A stretch of 64,000 nt of DNA from DATHWB01 sp040905965 (GTDB taxonomy: Bacteria; Actinomycetota; Acidimicrobiia; Spongiisociales; ZC4RG35). A program made the translations under genes and the position numbers. The stretch's first letter is position 1, and each line of letters opens with the position of its first letter. The notes beneath the pieces were generated by a model. That model was not told the origin of the DNA. It saw nothing but the letters and a program-made list of their open reading frames with translations, and did no database searches. Below, in pieces: positions 7,043-16,960 of this stretch. The DNA lies in the NCBI GenBank assembly GCA_040905965.1, contig JBBDQP010000098.1, forward strand, positions 1 through 64,000, given 5' to 3'.

Positions 7043-7876
7043 TCAGCGTCTCACCGCGGCAGCGAGGTCGTTGACCAGGTGGTTGAGGTCGCCCAAACGG
7101 CCATCCCGGTGCTCTGCGGCTTCCAGCATCTGCATCGCGGCGTGATAGGCCACCCACGGTCCGAGTCTGTCGGTGATGCTGTTCTCGGCGCCGTAACCCT
7201 CCCACAGCGCAGCGGCCGCCTTGTCACCCAGCCTTCGGCTGAACCGCCATGTCGCCAGTGAGAGATCCCATTCGGGCGGAGCAAGGGTCGCCCACTCCCA
7301 ACTGATCAGCATCAACTCGCCGCGGTCGTTGACGAGAAAATTCTTCGGCACGGTGCGAGTGTGAGCAGTCGTGGGAGCCGATGCCATCGGGTGGTTCTCG
7401 CTGCGGCGGGCAGATTCCAGAACCTCGGCAGGGAGCTCCAACCGGCGGCGATACCGCTCGAGCCGGTCCAAGGTCCAGCGGAAGTGGGCCTGGACGTTCT
7501 CGCTGTCGATGCCGCTGGCGAGATCGGTGATGCGGGCCCCAGAATCGTGAACCACGCGAAGGAGCGCGCCAGCCTGACGGACGAGGTCCAGGGTCAGCGG
7601 GAGGGTTGCCAGGCTCCACGTCCCGCCGTCGGTCATCCTGATCCACGCCATCCCGTCGATCGCCCCGCGTTCCAAGATCTGAGGGACGCCCGCAACTCCC
7701 AACATCGCCTCCAAGACGTGGCGCTCACGGAGTTCCCGTGCAGGTGTGGCATACGCCTTGACGACGGTGCAGTCCCCCGACTCCTCGAGCAGCCGGAACA
7801 CCCTGTTGGTGCCTCCCGACATTTCCTTGACCACCGCGCTCGGCACCAGTTCGGCCACCAATTCCGCTGCGCCCAT
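7043..7876 (-). CDS. Aminoglycoside-phosphotransferase-fold protein, probable pseudokinase
   Basis: 277 residues with the APH/choline-kinase layout: an N-lobe with GGTNRVFRL and the ATP-lysine region VVKAY (Lys40), and a C-lobe ending in PPEWDLS. The catalytic loop, normally HGDxxxxN, reads HTRTVPKN (172-179), so the catalytic Asp is Arg174. The metal-binding IDWE motif reads ISWE, so that Asp is Ser192. Both catalytic aspartates are therefore lost while the fold and loop Asn179 are kept. It is not expected to phosphorylate by the usual mechanism. It lies divergent to thrS. It is not an antibiotic-resistance call. Confidence 0.8.
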   Translation of the reverse strand: MGAAELVAELVPSAVVKEMSGGTNRVFRLLEESGDCTVVKAYATPARELRERHVLEAMLGVAGVPQILERGAIDGMAWIRMTDGGTWSLATLPLTLDLVRQAGALLRVVHDSGARITDLASGIDSENVQAHFRWTLDRLERYRRRLELPAEVLESARRSENHPMASAPTTAHTRTVPKNFLVNDRGELMLISWEWATLAPPEWDLSLATWRFSRRLGDKAAAALWEGYGAENSITDRLGPWVAYHAAMQMLEAAEHRDGRLGDLNHLVNDLAAAVRR

Positions 7877-8015
7877 CGATCAACTTCCCGTCTGGATGCT
7901 GGTTCCGTTGTCGCTGTCGCCTCAGTTGCAACAAGGCGTCGCAAAACTGCGAACGACCGTCCGGGCACTGGCAGTACCCTGCGGCGCTCCCAGCAATCTA
8001 CCGAGTGTGATCCAA

Positions 8016-9953
8016 ATGCCTATAGAGATTCGCCTCCCTGACGATTCGGTCGTCGAACATCCAGACGGCGCGACCGGATACGACGTCGCCGCTGCGATCG
8101 GTGAGCGGCTGGCAAGGGCGGCAGTCGCCGTCAAGCTCAACGGCGACCTCATCGACCTCATGCGTCCACTCCCACGTGGTGGAGCGATCGAGATCGTGAC
8201 CGAGACGACCGACGAGGGCCGGAGCATCCTGCGACACTCGGCAGCCCACGTGCTGGCGCAGGCGGTCCTGTCGCTCTTCGATGGTGCGACCTTCGCCATT
8301 GGCCCGCCGATCACCGACGGCTTCTACTACGACTTCGACATCGGGAGACCATTCACCCCCGAGGACCTGGAGGCAATCGAGGCGAAGATGGACGCAATCA
8401 TCGCCGCCGACCAGCCGTTCGTTCGTGAGGCGATGAGTCAGGCCACGGCGTTGGAGGTGTTCGCCGATCACACGTTCAAGCGGGAGATCATCGAAAGCGT
8501 GGAGCCATCCGAGGTTCCTGATGGAGAGACCGTTACCGTCTATCGCAACAACGGATTCGTCGACCTCTGCCGCGGGCCGCACATCCCGAGTACCGGCAGA
8601 CTGAAGGCGGTCAAGTTGCTTCGGTCCGCCGGCGCCTATTGGCGGGGTGATGAGGCGAACCCGCAGCTGCAGCGCATTTACGGCACGGCGTGGGAGTCGA
8701 AGAAGGCGCTCGAAGAGCACCTGGACCGGATCGAAGAGGCCGAACGACGGGATCACCGCAAACTCGGCCCCGAGCTCGACCTGTTCTCCTTCCCTCGTGA
8801 ACTGGGTGCCGGCCTGAGCGTGTGGCATCCGAAGGGCGGGATGATTCGCAAGCTGGTCGAAGACCACTCGCGGTTGCTCCACGAAAAGTACGGCTTCGAA
8901 TTCGTGTTTTCGCCACACCTCGCCAAAGAAGCACTGTGGGACACGTCGGGTCACACCGGTTTCTATGCCGAGAGCATGTACCCGTCGATGGAGATGGATG
9001 GCGGCGATCCCTATCGGGTGAAGCCGATGAATTGTCCGTTCCATGTGCTGATCTACCGCAGTCGGTCGCGTTCGTATCGGGAACTTCCGCTCCGGCTGGC
9101 CGAACTCGGTGGGGTGTATCGGTACGAGCGATCAGGCGTCATCCACGGTCTGCTGCGCGCTCGCGGGTTCACCCAGGATGATTCGCACACCTTCTGCACG
9201 CGAGAGCAGGTGGCCTCGGAGCTGAAGATGCACCTCGCTTTCGTTCTTGAGTGGCTCGGAGCGTTCGGATTCACCGAGTTCGAAGCCGATCTCTCGACAC
9301 GGCCGGAAAAGTACGTCGGGGATCTCGAATTGTGGGAGGTCGCAGAGAGGAAACTCGCGGAAGCGCTCGACGAGACGGGCCTCGCCTATCACGTGGCAGA
9401 CGGTGAAGGAGCGTTCTACGGCCCGAAGATCGACGTGCACGTCAAAGATGCGATCGGACGCCGGTGGCAGATGTCCACCATCCAGGTCGATTTCTCACTG
9501 CCCGAGCGTTTCGACATCGCCTACGCAGGTGCGGAGAACGCGGCGGAGAGGCCGGTGATGATCCACTGTGCCAAGGCAGGATCCATCGAACGCTTCTTCG
9601 GGGTGCTCACCGAGCACTACGCCGGAGCATTCCCGACCTGGTTGGCCCCGGTGCAGGCAGTGATCGTTCCGGTGGCCGACCGCCACCTCGACTACGCCTA
9701 CGACGTCAAGCGCCAGATGGCCCAGCGCGGACTTCGGGTGGAAGTCGACGAGACCGACGAGACGGTGGGCGAGAAGGTGCGCCGCGCTATCACCCAGAAG
9801 ACTCCCGCGGTGCTGGTGGTCGGTGACCGCGACGTCGATGCCGGTACCGCCGGACTGCGACGGTACGGAGATGACGACGAGCGTCGGGGTGTGAGCGTCT
9901 CCGACATCATCATCGAACTCGCAGGCGAAGCCGAGCCGCCGAGCGGGCCATGA
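8016..9953 (+). CDS. thrS: Threonyl-tRNA synthetase
   Basis: 645 residues: TGS domain (about 1-62), editing domain with HSAAH at 74-78, class II catalytic core, then the anticodon domain. Zn ligands of the active site are Cys340 (MNCPFH), His391 and His517. Motif 2 is near 370-385. The stretch around His517 reads MIHCAKAGS where most ThrRS have His-Arg-Ala, a mild oddity. ATG 8016 is preferred; GTG 8007 is also in frame. TACCCT at about 7974 would give a short leader. It heads a unit with the membrane gene at 9950 (ATGA overlap) and no T-box is visible. Confidence 0.95.
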   Translation: MPIEIRLPDDSVVEHPDGATGYDVAAAIGERLARAAVAVKLNGDLIDLMRPLPRGGAIEIVTETTDEGRSILRHSAAHVLAQAVLSLFDGATFAIGPPITDGFYYDFDIGRPFTPEDLEAIEAKMDAIIAADQPFVREAMSQATALEVFADHTFKREIIESVEPSEVPDGETVTVYRNNGFVDLCRGPHIPSTGRLKAVKLLRSAGAYWRGDEANPQLQRIYGTAWESKKALEEHLDRIEEAERRDHRKLGPELDLFSFPRELGAGLSVWHPKGGMIRKLVEDHSRLLHEKYGFEFVFSPHLAKEALWDTSGHTGFYAESMYPSMEMDGGDPYRVKPMNCPFHVLIYRSRSRSYRELPLRLAELGGVYRYERSGVIHGLLRARGFTQDDSHTFCTREQVASELKMHLAFVLEWLGAFGFTEFEADLSTRPEKYVGDLELWEVAERKLAEALDETGLAYHVADGEGAFYGPKIDVHVKDAIGRRWQMSTIQVDFSLPERFDIAYAGAENAAERPVMIHCAKAGSIERFFGVLTEHYAGAFPTWLAPVQAVIVPVADRHLDYAYDVKRQMAQRGLRVEVDETDETVGEKVRRAITQKTPAVLVVGDRDVDAGTAGLRRYGDDDERRGVSVSDIIIELAGEAEPPSGP

Positions 9954-10447
9954 CGGACGGCATCCACATTCCCGCCGACGTTGCCGAGGCGGAAGGCGTC
10001 CCCGACGAATTAGACAGTTCGATCGTCGGTCCGTACCGGTTCCCTGATCCGCGACGCAGGCGAATCGCCGGATGGATCTATCTCGGGGTGGCCGTGCTCT
10101 TGGCCGCTCTGGCCTTCGGGGAGCCGTTGATCTGGGCCGGGGTGGCACTCCTCGGTGTGCTCGCCGCCTGGCACATGGCGGCCGCCTGGCCCCTGGCGAT
10201 GGATCAGGAGGAGGCGCTGAAGAAGGCGGCGTCTGTGGTCGGATTCCCGGTCGGCCATGCCTCGGCGGCGGTCACGTTCGTCGGGTGGCGGTCGCGGCCA
10301 CGATGGCACGTCGTGATGTACTCCGCCGATGAACCCCCGACAGAGCGGGCGCTCGTACAGTTCGACGCCGTGAGTCGAGAACTCGAGGGCGAGGTGTACA
10401 CCGAGGCCGTCCCGGTAGTGGATGTCGAAACGTCGGCGGAGGGCTAG
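9950..10447 (+). CDS. Uncharacterised two-helix membrane protein
   Basis: 165 residues; I do not recognise a named family. A polar N-terminus of about 38 residues precedes two membrane helices at about 40-56 and 59-82. A soluble domain of about 80 residues follows, starting DQEEALKKAASVVGFP and probably cytoplasmic. Its ATG overlaps the thrS stop by 4 nt (ATGA), so it is co-translated with thrS. Its TAG stop forms the first half of the ferritin promoter hexamer. A role linked to threonyl-tRNA synthetase cannot be inferred beyond co-expression. Confidence 0.75.
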   Translation: MTDGIHIPADVAEAEGVPDELDSSIVGPYRFPDPRRRRIAGWIYLGVAVLLAALAFGEPLIWAGVALLGVLAAWHMAAAWPLAMDQEEALKKAASVVGFPVGHASAAVTFVGWRSRPRWHVVMYSADEPPTERALVQFDAVSRELEGEVYTEAVPVVDVETSAEG

Positions 10448-10450
10448 GTT
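10445..10450 (+). promoter_or_regulatory. -10 hexamer for ferritin, built on the upstream stop codon
   Basis: TAGGTT ends 7 nt before ATG 10458. Its first three bases are the TAG stop of the preceding membrane-protein gene. Confidence 0.55.
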
Positions 10451-10457
10451 TCCGATC

Positions 10458-10964
10458 ATGAAGATGTCTGACCAACTCGCAGAGAAGTTCAACCGCCAGA
10501 TCGACCTGGAACTCGCCGCCTCCATCGCGTATCTGCAGATGGCGGCGTACTTCGATAGCCGCAGCCTGCCGGGTATGGCGTCGTGGATGCGGATCCAGTC
10601 CGAAGAGGAACGCGCCCACGGGCTCAAGTTCTTCGATCACGTCCTCGATCGGGGCAACAGGATCGCACTCGGGGCCGGCGAGGCCCCGAAGACGGAATTC
10701 AGTTCGGCCGTGGAGGCCTTCGAGACTGCCCTCGCCCAAGAACAGCGAGTGTCCGAGTCGATCTCCGCGCTCTACGCGGCGGCGCTCGCCGACGGCGATT
10801 CCGCCAGTTTCTCCATGCTCCAGTGGTTCCTCGAAGAACAGATCGAAGAGGAGTCCACGGTCTCGGACATCGTCGAACAGCTCAAGTTGGTCGGCAACGA
10901 CGGCGGCGCCCTGCTCCTCCTCGACCGAGAACTCGGTCAAAGGCCAGCAACCACCCAAGGCTGA
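10458..10964 (+). CDS. ftn: Non-haem ferritin
   Basis: 168 residues, normal for prokaryotic ferritin. Ferroxidase-site residues align with E. coli FtnA: Glu18, Glu51, His54 (EERAH), Glu95 (AQEQ) and Gln128 (EEQIEEE). It oxidises Fe2+ and stores the mineral in a 24-subunit shell; there is no haem-ligating Met typical of bacterioferritin that I can place. Start is set by TAGGTT 7 nt upstream. It converges on gltA with a 14-nt spacer that holds no hairpin. No iron-box operator was recognised. Confidence 0.92.
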   Translation: MKMSDQLAEKFNRQIDLELAASIAYLQMAAYFDSRSLPGMASWMRIQSEEERAHGLKFFDHVLDRGNRIALGAGEAPKTEFSSAVEAFETALAQEQRVSESISALYAAALADGDSASFSMLQWFLEEQIEEESTVSDIVEQLKLVGNDGGALLLLDRELGQRPATTQG

Positions 10965-10978
10965 CAGCGAGCGAGTCC

Positions 10979-12262
<1,284 letters not shown>

Positions 12263-12276
12263 TTCGTTCCCTTCGC

Positions 12277-14325
12277 TCAACTGGCGGACTCCTGGGCGGC
12301 TGCGATGATTCTCTGGGCTTCCTGGTGGGGAACTTCTTCGTAATGGTCGATTTCCAGTTCGAAGCTTCCCCGACCGCTCGTCATCGAACGGAGATCGATC
12401 GCATACCGCTGCACCTCGGCCAAGGGAACCTCTGCGGTGATGACCCTGAGGGAACCATCGGTGTCCATTCCCAGGACCCGGCCCCGCTTGGCGTTGATGT
12501 CGCCCATGATATCCCCGGTGTGATCCTCCGGAACCCGCACTGTCAGACGGGCCACCGGCTCCAGCAGAACAGGGCGCATGTCCGTTGCTGCGGCTCTGAC
12601 CGCCTGGATCCCTGCCATTCGAAAGGACATCTCGTCGGAGTCGACCGCGTGGTACTTCCCGTCATACGCCTCCGCGCTGATGTCGACAACCGGATACCCG
12701 GCGAGGATCCCGCGTTGGAGCGCCTCTCGGATGCCCTTGTCGACGGCGGGGATGAACTGGCGGGGGATGCTCCCGCCCTTGATGGCGTCGACGTACTCGT
12801 ACCCGCTCCCCCGTGGTCGGGGTGAGAATCTGACGAAGGCGACCGCGTACTGCCCGCGCCCACCCGACTGCTTCTTGTGTTTCCCTTCGGCTGCCGCCGA
12901 GGCGGTGATGCTCTCGCGATACGGGATGGTCGGGGCATGGGTGTCGACTGCGACGCCGTACTTGCGGGAGATGCGCTGGAGAGTGACGTCGAGGTGCATG
13001 TCGCCGAGGCCGGAGAGGATCGTCTCGTGGGTTTCGGAGCGCCGCTCCACCGAGATGGTGGGATCTTCCTCCTGCGCTTTTCCCAGCGCGATCGACAGCT
13101 TCTCGTCGTCTTGGTTGGAGCGAGGTTCGATGGCCAACTCCATCACCGGCCGCGGGTAGGGAACCGCGGCGAGGCGGACGTCGGAGCCGGGGCTACGCAG
13201 GGTGTCGCCGGTGGTGATGCCGTCGATCTTGGCGACGGCGCCGATGCCCCCCGTCAGGATCTCCTCGGCGTCGGTGTGGTCTTTCCCTTGCATTCGGAAG
13301 AGGTTGTGCATTCGGACGGTCTCGCCTCCTGCAACCTCCAGATGCTGGTCGTGCGAGACTGAGCCGCGATAGACCCGGAACATCGAAATCTTGCCGAGGA
13401 AGGGGTCCGAGACCGTCTTGAAGACGAAGGCAGCGGTCGGGCCGTCGACGGTGGGGGTCAGGTCGCCCGACTCCAGCGGAGGGATGAGCCGTTCGAGCGG
13501 ATTGGGGGCGAAGTCGACCAGAAACTCGCCGAAAAGGTCGATTCCGACGAGCTTGCTTGCCGACGACACCAGCACGGGGAAGATCTCGGCATCGAGCATG
13601 CCCTGGTGGATGGTCTTGACGACGACGTCCCGTTCCGGTTCGACGCCTTCGAAGTACGCCTCCATGAGCGCCTCGTCTGACTCGACCACCGACTCGATGA
13701 GAGCCGTGTGGGTGGATGCGATGAGGTCGGCGACTTCCGGAGGCGTGTCGATGAGGGTTCCGGTCTTGGCGCCACCGTCGTACCCGTAGCAGCGTCCCGA
13801 GACGACGCGGGCAACACCCGTGAGGGAAGCCTCTGACCCGATGGGAACCTGAACGGGGGCGACCCGCTTGCCGAACGCGTCGCGGAGTTGATCGAGGGTG
13901 CGTTCGAAACTGGCACGCTCCCTGTCGAGCTTGGTCACCATGATCGCGCGCGGGATGCCCTCCTCTGCTGCTGCCCGCCACATGAGTTCGGTCCCGACCT
14001 CGACCCCGTCGACCGCCGAGACGACGAAGAGGGCGAGGTCGGCGGCCCTGAGTGCGGCGCGGGCATCGCCTGCGAAGTCGGCATACCCCGGGGTGTCGAT
14101 GAGATTGATGCGGTGTCCGTGCCACTCCACGACCGCGGTGGAGAGCTCGAGTGAGATCTTGCGTTCCTGTTCTTCCGGGGTGTGATCGAGGATCGAGGTG
14201 CCGGCGTCGACCGAGCCGAGACGCGTCGTCACGGCGCCGACGTAGAGCAGTGCTTCGGCAAGGGAGGTCTTGCCACTTCCACCGTGACCGACGAGAGCGA
14301 CGTTGCGGATCTTCTCCGGGATCAC
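12277..14325 (-). CDS. fusA2: EF-G2-like translational GTPase
   Basis: 682 residues with EF-G domain order but not the canonical factor. G1 is GHGGSGKT (13-20), G3 is DTPGYADF (from 77) and G4 is TKLD (131-134). Canonical EF-G has AHIDAGKT, DTPGHVDF and NKMD. The catalytic His of G3 is replaced by Tyr, as in mycobacterial EF-G2, reported to lack ribosome-stimulated GTPase activity. The GTG at 14325 is fixed by AAGGAGGT about 5 nt upstream, the best ribosome site in the window; TAGGGT some 30 nt upstream is a likely -10. It is followed by gltA. The canonical fusA must lie elsewhere. Confidence 0.9.
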   Translation of the reverse strand: MIPEKIRNVALVGHGGSGKTSLAEALLYVGAVTTRLGSVDAGTSILDHTPEEQERKISLELSTAVVEWHGHRINLIDTPGYADFAGDARAALRAADLALFVVSAVDGVEVGTELMWRAAAEEGIPRAIMVTKLDRERASFERTLDQLRDAFGKRVAPVQVPIGSEASLTGVARVVSGRCYGYDGGAKTGTLIDTPPEVADLIASTHTALIESVVESDEALMEAYFEGVEPERDVVVKTIHQGMLDAEIFPVLVSSASKLVGIDLFGEFLVDFAPNPLERLIPPLESGDLTPTVDGPTAAFVFKTVSDPFLGKISMFRVYRGSVSHDQHLEVAGGETVRMHNLFRMQGKDHTDAEEILTGGIGAVAKIDGITTGDTLRSPGSDVRLAAVPYPRPVMELAIEPRSNQDDEKLSIALGKAQEEDPTISVERRSETHETILSGLGDMHLDVTLQRISRKYGVAVDTHAPTIPYRESITASAAAEGKHKKQSGGRGQYAVAFVRFSPRPRGSGYEYVDAIKGGSIPRQFIPAVDKGIREALQRGILAGYPVVDISAEAYDGKYHAVDSDEMSFRMAGIQAVRAAATDMRPVLLEPVARLTVRVPEDHTGDIMGDINAKRGRVLGMDTDGSLRVITAEVPLAEVQRYAIDLRSMTSGRGSFELEIDHYEEVPHQEAQRIIAAAQESAS

Positions 14326-14426
14326 TGGGTACCTCCTTCGATGAATCGGAACATCGACCCTAGACCTCGCATGCGTCACCTGAGCCTGGGAACTGGCACA
14401 TCTGGGAGGCGATCACGGCGTCGTGG

Positions 14427-14432
14427 TAGCTT
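14427..14432 (+). promoter_or_regulatory. -10 hexamer for leaderless pgsA unit
   Basis: TAGCTT ends 7 nt before ATG 14440, in the 114-nt region between the divergent EF-G-like gene and pgsA. Confidence 0.55.
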
Positions 14433-14439
14433 GCCCGGC

Positions 14440-15012
14440 ATGATCGACATGCGGGTTCGACCCAAGGTCCAGGGAATTCTCGAACCCATAGGACGATTCC
14501 TTGGTCGCCTCGGCGTGACCCCGACCTTCATGACGCTTTTCGGTCTGTTCGTCGCGATCGGCGGTGCAGTCCTGATCGGAACGGGCCAGATCATCTCCGG
14601 CGCGCTCGTCGCGCTGGCCGGGGCGGCACTCGATGGTCTCGACGGCTCGGTCGCACGCGCCGCAGACAAGGTCACAGAACGCGGCGGGTTTCTCGATGCG
14701 ACGGTGGACCGACTGGGTGAAATTGCGGTCTTGACCGGTCTCGCCGTGAGTCAAAGGGGGGAGGTCAGGATCCTCCTGCTCACCCTGCTCGCTCTCGGGG
14801 GGTCGATGTTGGTTCCGTACATGCGAGCGAAAGCCGAGGCGTTGGGCATCGACGGCCGGGGTGGGCTGATGGGCAGAGCCGAGCGGGTTCTGCTGCTGAC
14901 GATCGGGATGCTCACCGGGTGGATCGAACCCATGCTGTGGGTGTTTGTCGCTGCCTCGTGGTTCACGGCGGGTCAGCGATTCTGGACGACCTACGACCTG
15001 ATCGAGAATTGA
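14440..15012 (+). CDS. pgsA: CDP-alcohol phosphatidyltransferase, probable phosphatidylinositol phosphate synthase
   Basis: 190 residues, about six membrane helices. The family motif is complete: Asp65-xx-Asp68-Gly69-xx-Ala72-Arg73, then Gly82-xxx-Asp86-xxx-Asp90, which binds the CDP-lipid and metals. The family transfers phosphatidate to an alcohol phosphate. Being followed directly by an HX4E acyltransferase and a PimA-like glycosyltransferase, the same order as mycobacterial pgsA1-patA-pimA, suggests inositol-phosphate as acceptor. From sequence alone, phosphatidylglycerophosphate synthase cannot be excluded. A second ATG at 14449 is possible. Confidence 0.85.
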   Translation: MIDMRVRPKVQGILEPIGRFLGRLGVTPTFMTLFGLFVAIGGAVLIGTGQIISGALVALAGAALDGLDGSVARAADKVTERGGFLDATVDRLGEIAVLTGLAVSQRGEVRILLLTLLALGGSMLVPYMRAKAEALGIDGRGGLMGRAERVLLLTIGMLTGWIEPMLWVFVAASWFTAGQRFWTTYDLIEN

Positions 15013-15014
15013 CC

Positions 15015-15890
15015 GTGTTGGCCTACCTGGCCATGCGTGTGGGTACCGGGATCGTCGGTCTCCTCCCGTTTCGGACCGCCATCGCACTGGGACAGCTCGC
15101 AGGAAGAACTTTCGGACGCTTCGGGACGGGCCGGCGGACGATGGTGGAACGTCATGCGCGCCGGCTGGGGATTCCCGCAGAGGACATCTCGTCGCATGTG
15201 TCCGCGGTGTTCGCGGCGTACGGCCGCTACTGGGCCGAGGCGTTGTGGATACGGCCGAAGCGCCGGACGTTCGTCGACGCCCGAACGACCGACGAGGGCC
15301 TCGAACATCTCCAAGCGGCCCACGACGCCGGGCGGGGCGCGATCGCCGCGCTTCCGCACATGGGGAATTGGGAGTATGCAGCCACGGTCGGCACCAGACT
15401 CGGACTCACGGTTGTTGCCGTGGCCGAGAACCTCCGCAACCACCGGATCAGGGACTGGTTTCTGGGTCTCCGATCCTCGATGGACATCGGGATCGTGCTC
15501 GCCACCGGCGGCTCCCAGGTGATCCGCGAGTTGGAGACGGTGATCGGAGCGAATGGAGTGGTGGCGCTCCTGTGTGATCGGGACCTGAAAGGGAAAGGCG
15601 TCGAGGTCGAGTTCCTCGGTGAACGGACGACGATGCCAGCCGGGCCGGCATCGTTGGCTCTCCGCACCGGCGCACCAATCCTCCCCGTGGCGACGTATTT
15701 CACCGAGACCGGACACCACGTCGTGGTTCGGCCGCCGATCGAGATTCCTGCAGGCACGGACAGGACAGAGCGGATCCGGGCGACCACCCAGATCCTCGCC
15801 AAGGAACTGGAGTCGCTGATCCTGGCTGCGCCGGAACAGTGGCACCTGGTGCAACCGAACTGGCCGAGCGATTTCGAGGCGATCAGTTGA
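15015..15890 (+). CDS. patA: LpxL/PatA-type membrane acyltransferase
   Basis: 291 residues of the lysophospholipid acyltransferase-like family. The HX4E catalytic motif is His115 to Glu120 (HMGNWE), and later CDRDLKGKGVEVEFLG and GAPILPVATYF segments are those of LpxL/PatA proteins. In mycobacteria PatA puts a palmitoyl chain on the mannose of phosphatidylinositol monomannoside. The start is GTG 15015, 2 nt after the pgsA stop; upstream in-frame codons lie inside pgsA. Translation is probably coupled to pgsA. Assignment to PatA rather than another lipid acyltransferase rests on gene order. Confidence 0.85.
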   Translation: MLAYLAMRVGTGIVGLLPFRTAIALGQLAGRTFGRFGTGRRTMVERHARRLGIPAEDISSHVSAVFAAYGRYWAEALWIRPKRRTFVDARTTDEGLEHLQAAHDAGRGAIAALPHMGNWEYAATVGTRLGLTVVAVAENLRNHRIRDWFLGLRSSMDIGIVLATGGSQVIRELETVIGANGVVALLCDRDLKGKGVEVEFLGERTTMPAGPASLALRTGAPILPVATYFTETGHHVVVRPPIEIPAGTDRTERIRATTQILAKELESLILAAPEQWHLVQPNWPSDFEAIS

Positions 15891-16912
15891 GGGTCGCAGT
15901 CGTGTGTCCGTACGACCTGGGCCTGGCGGGTGGCGTGCAGCAACTGACGATCGAACTCGTCGACCGGCTCGGACGGTCCGGTCACGACGCCTGGCTGGTC
16001 GGTCCCGGACATCGCGAGGGCGCCCGTTCGGTGGGGTCGACGGTGAGGATCCGAGCCAACGCGTCGTCCGTTCCCGTCGCCCTGGGTCCGAAGGTCGGAA
16101 CGCGTGTTCGGAAAGCGCTGACCGGGGCCGACGTCGTTCACATTCACGAACCCCTGATCCCGCACGTTTCCTGGGCGGCCCTTCGGACCTCCATCCCCAA
16201 GGTGCTCACTTTCCACGCCGACGCTCCCGGCTGGGCGAGAGCGCTCTATCGAAGACTGGACCGGCCGATCGGCCGTGCGATGCGGTCATCGGTCGTCACG
16301 GCTGTCTCGCCGGTTGCCGCGGCCTCGGTTCCGCTCCGGTGGGGGCCTGTCGACGTCATCCCCAATGCGCTGGACGTGGCTGCCTATTTCCAGAATCGGG
16401 AACGGACGGAGTCGCGTGTCACATTTCTCGGGCGCGACGATCCGCGCAAGGGTCTCGATGTCGTATTGCGAGCGTGGCCTGCCGTGCGGGCGGCCCATCC
16501 TCGCGCCGAGTTGGTCGTGATCGGCGGGGTTCGGTCCGAGGGACCGGAAGGCGTGCGCTTCGTCGGTCGGGTCGACGAGTCCACCAAACGTGATCTTCTC
16601 GCGTCAACGTCGGTCCATGTGGCCCCCAATATTCGTGGCGAGAGCTTCGGGATCGTGGTCGTCGAGGCAATGGCAGCCGGTGCAGCCGTGATCGCGTCTG
16701 ACATTCCCGCCTTCGTCGACGTGATGGGCGGAACCGGGGTGCACGTACCGGTGGGGGACGCGCCGGCGCTCGCGGCGGCGATCGTCGACCTGCTTGGCGA
16801 TCGCGCCCGCGCGGCGGCTGTCGGCGAGGCGGGACGGCGGCGCGCTCAGGAGTTCGATTGGTCGAAGGTCACGGAGAGGTACGTGAGCGCGTACGAGCGA
16901 GCTGTCGGATGA
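15887..16912 (+). CDS. pimA: GT4 glycosyltransferase, probable phosphatidylinositol mannosyltransferase
   Basis: 341 residues with GT-B fold. The N-terminal CPYDLGLAGGVQQ loop matches the PimA pattern (CPYSFDVPGGVQ) that grips the acceptor, and HIHEPLIPH follows near 84. The C-terminal nucleotide-sugar site is ESFGIVVVEAMAAG. PimA adds the first mannose from GDP-mannose to phosphatidylinositol at the inner membrane. Start is TTG 15887 in a TTGA overlap with patA; no ATG or GTG lies in frame near the first strand apart from a GTG six codons in. Position in pgsA-patA-pimA order supports the call. Confidence 0.85.
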   Translation: MRVAVVCPYDLGLAGGVQQLTIELVDRLGRSGHDAWLVGPGHREGARSVGSTVRIRANASSVPVALGPKVGTRVRKALTGADVVHIHEPLIPHVSWAALRTSIPKVLTFHADAPGWARALYRRLDRPIGRAMRSSVVTAVSPVAAASVPLRWGPVDVIPNALDVAAYFQNRERTESRVTFLGRDDPRKGLDVVLRAWPAVRAAHPRAELVVIGGVRSEGPEGVRFVGRVDESTKRDLLASTSVHVAPNIRGESFGIVVVEAMAAGAAVIASDIPAFVDVMGGTGVHVPVGDAPALAAAIVDLLGDRARAAAVGEAGRRRAQEFDWSKVTERYVSAYERAVG

Positions 16913-16960
16913 ACTGGGCGGCGCCAGCGGTACCATTCGGGTCCACCCAAAGGAGCAGTT

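Noticed and set aside
7043..7876. Aminoglycoside resistance gene
   Set aside because: The fold is APH-like, but both catalytic aspartates are replaced, so a resistance kinase is not supported.
7877..8015. T-box or other tRNA-sensing leader before thrS
   Set aside because: No specifier-loop or antiterminator signature was seen, and the space is shared with the divergent kinase-fold gene.
7998..9044. A 348-codon minus-strand frame opposite thrS
   Set aside because: Antisense shadow of thrS, with no domain and no promoter-like hexamer before its start.
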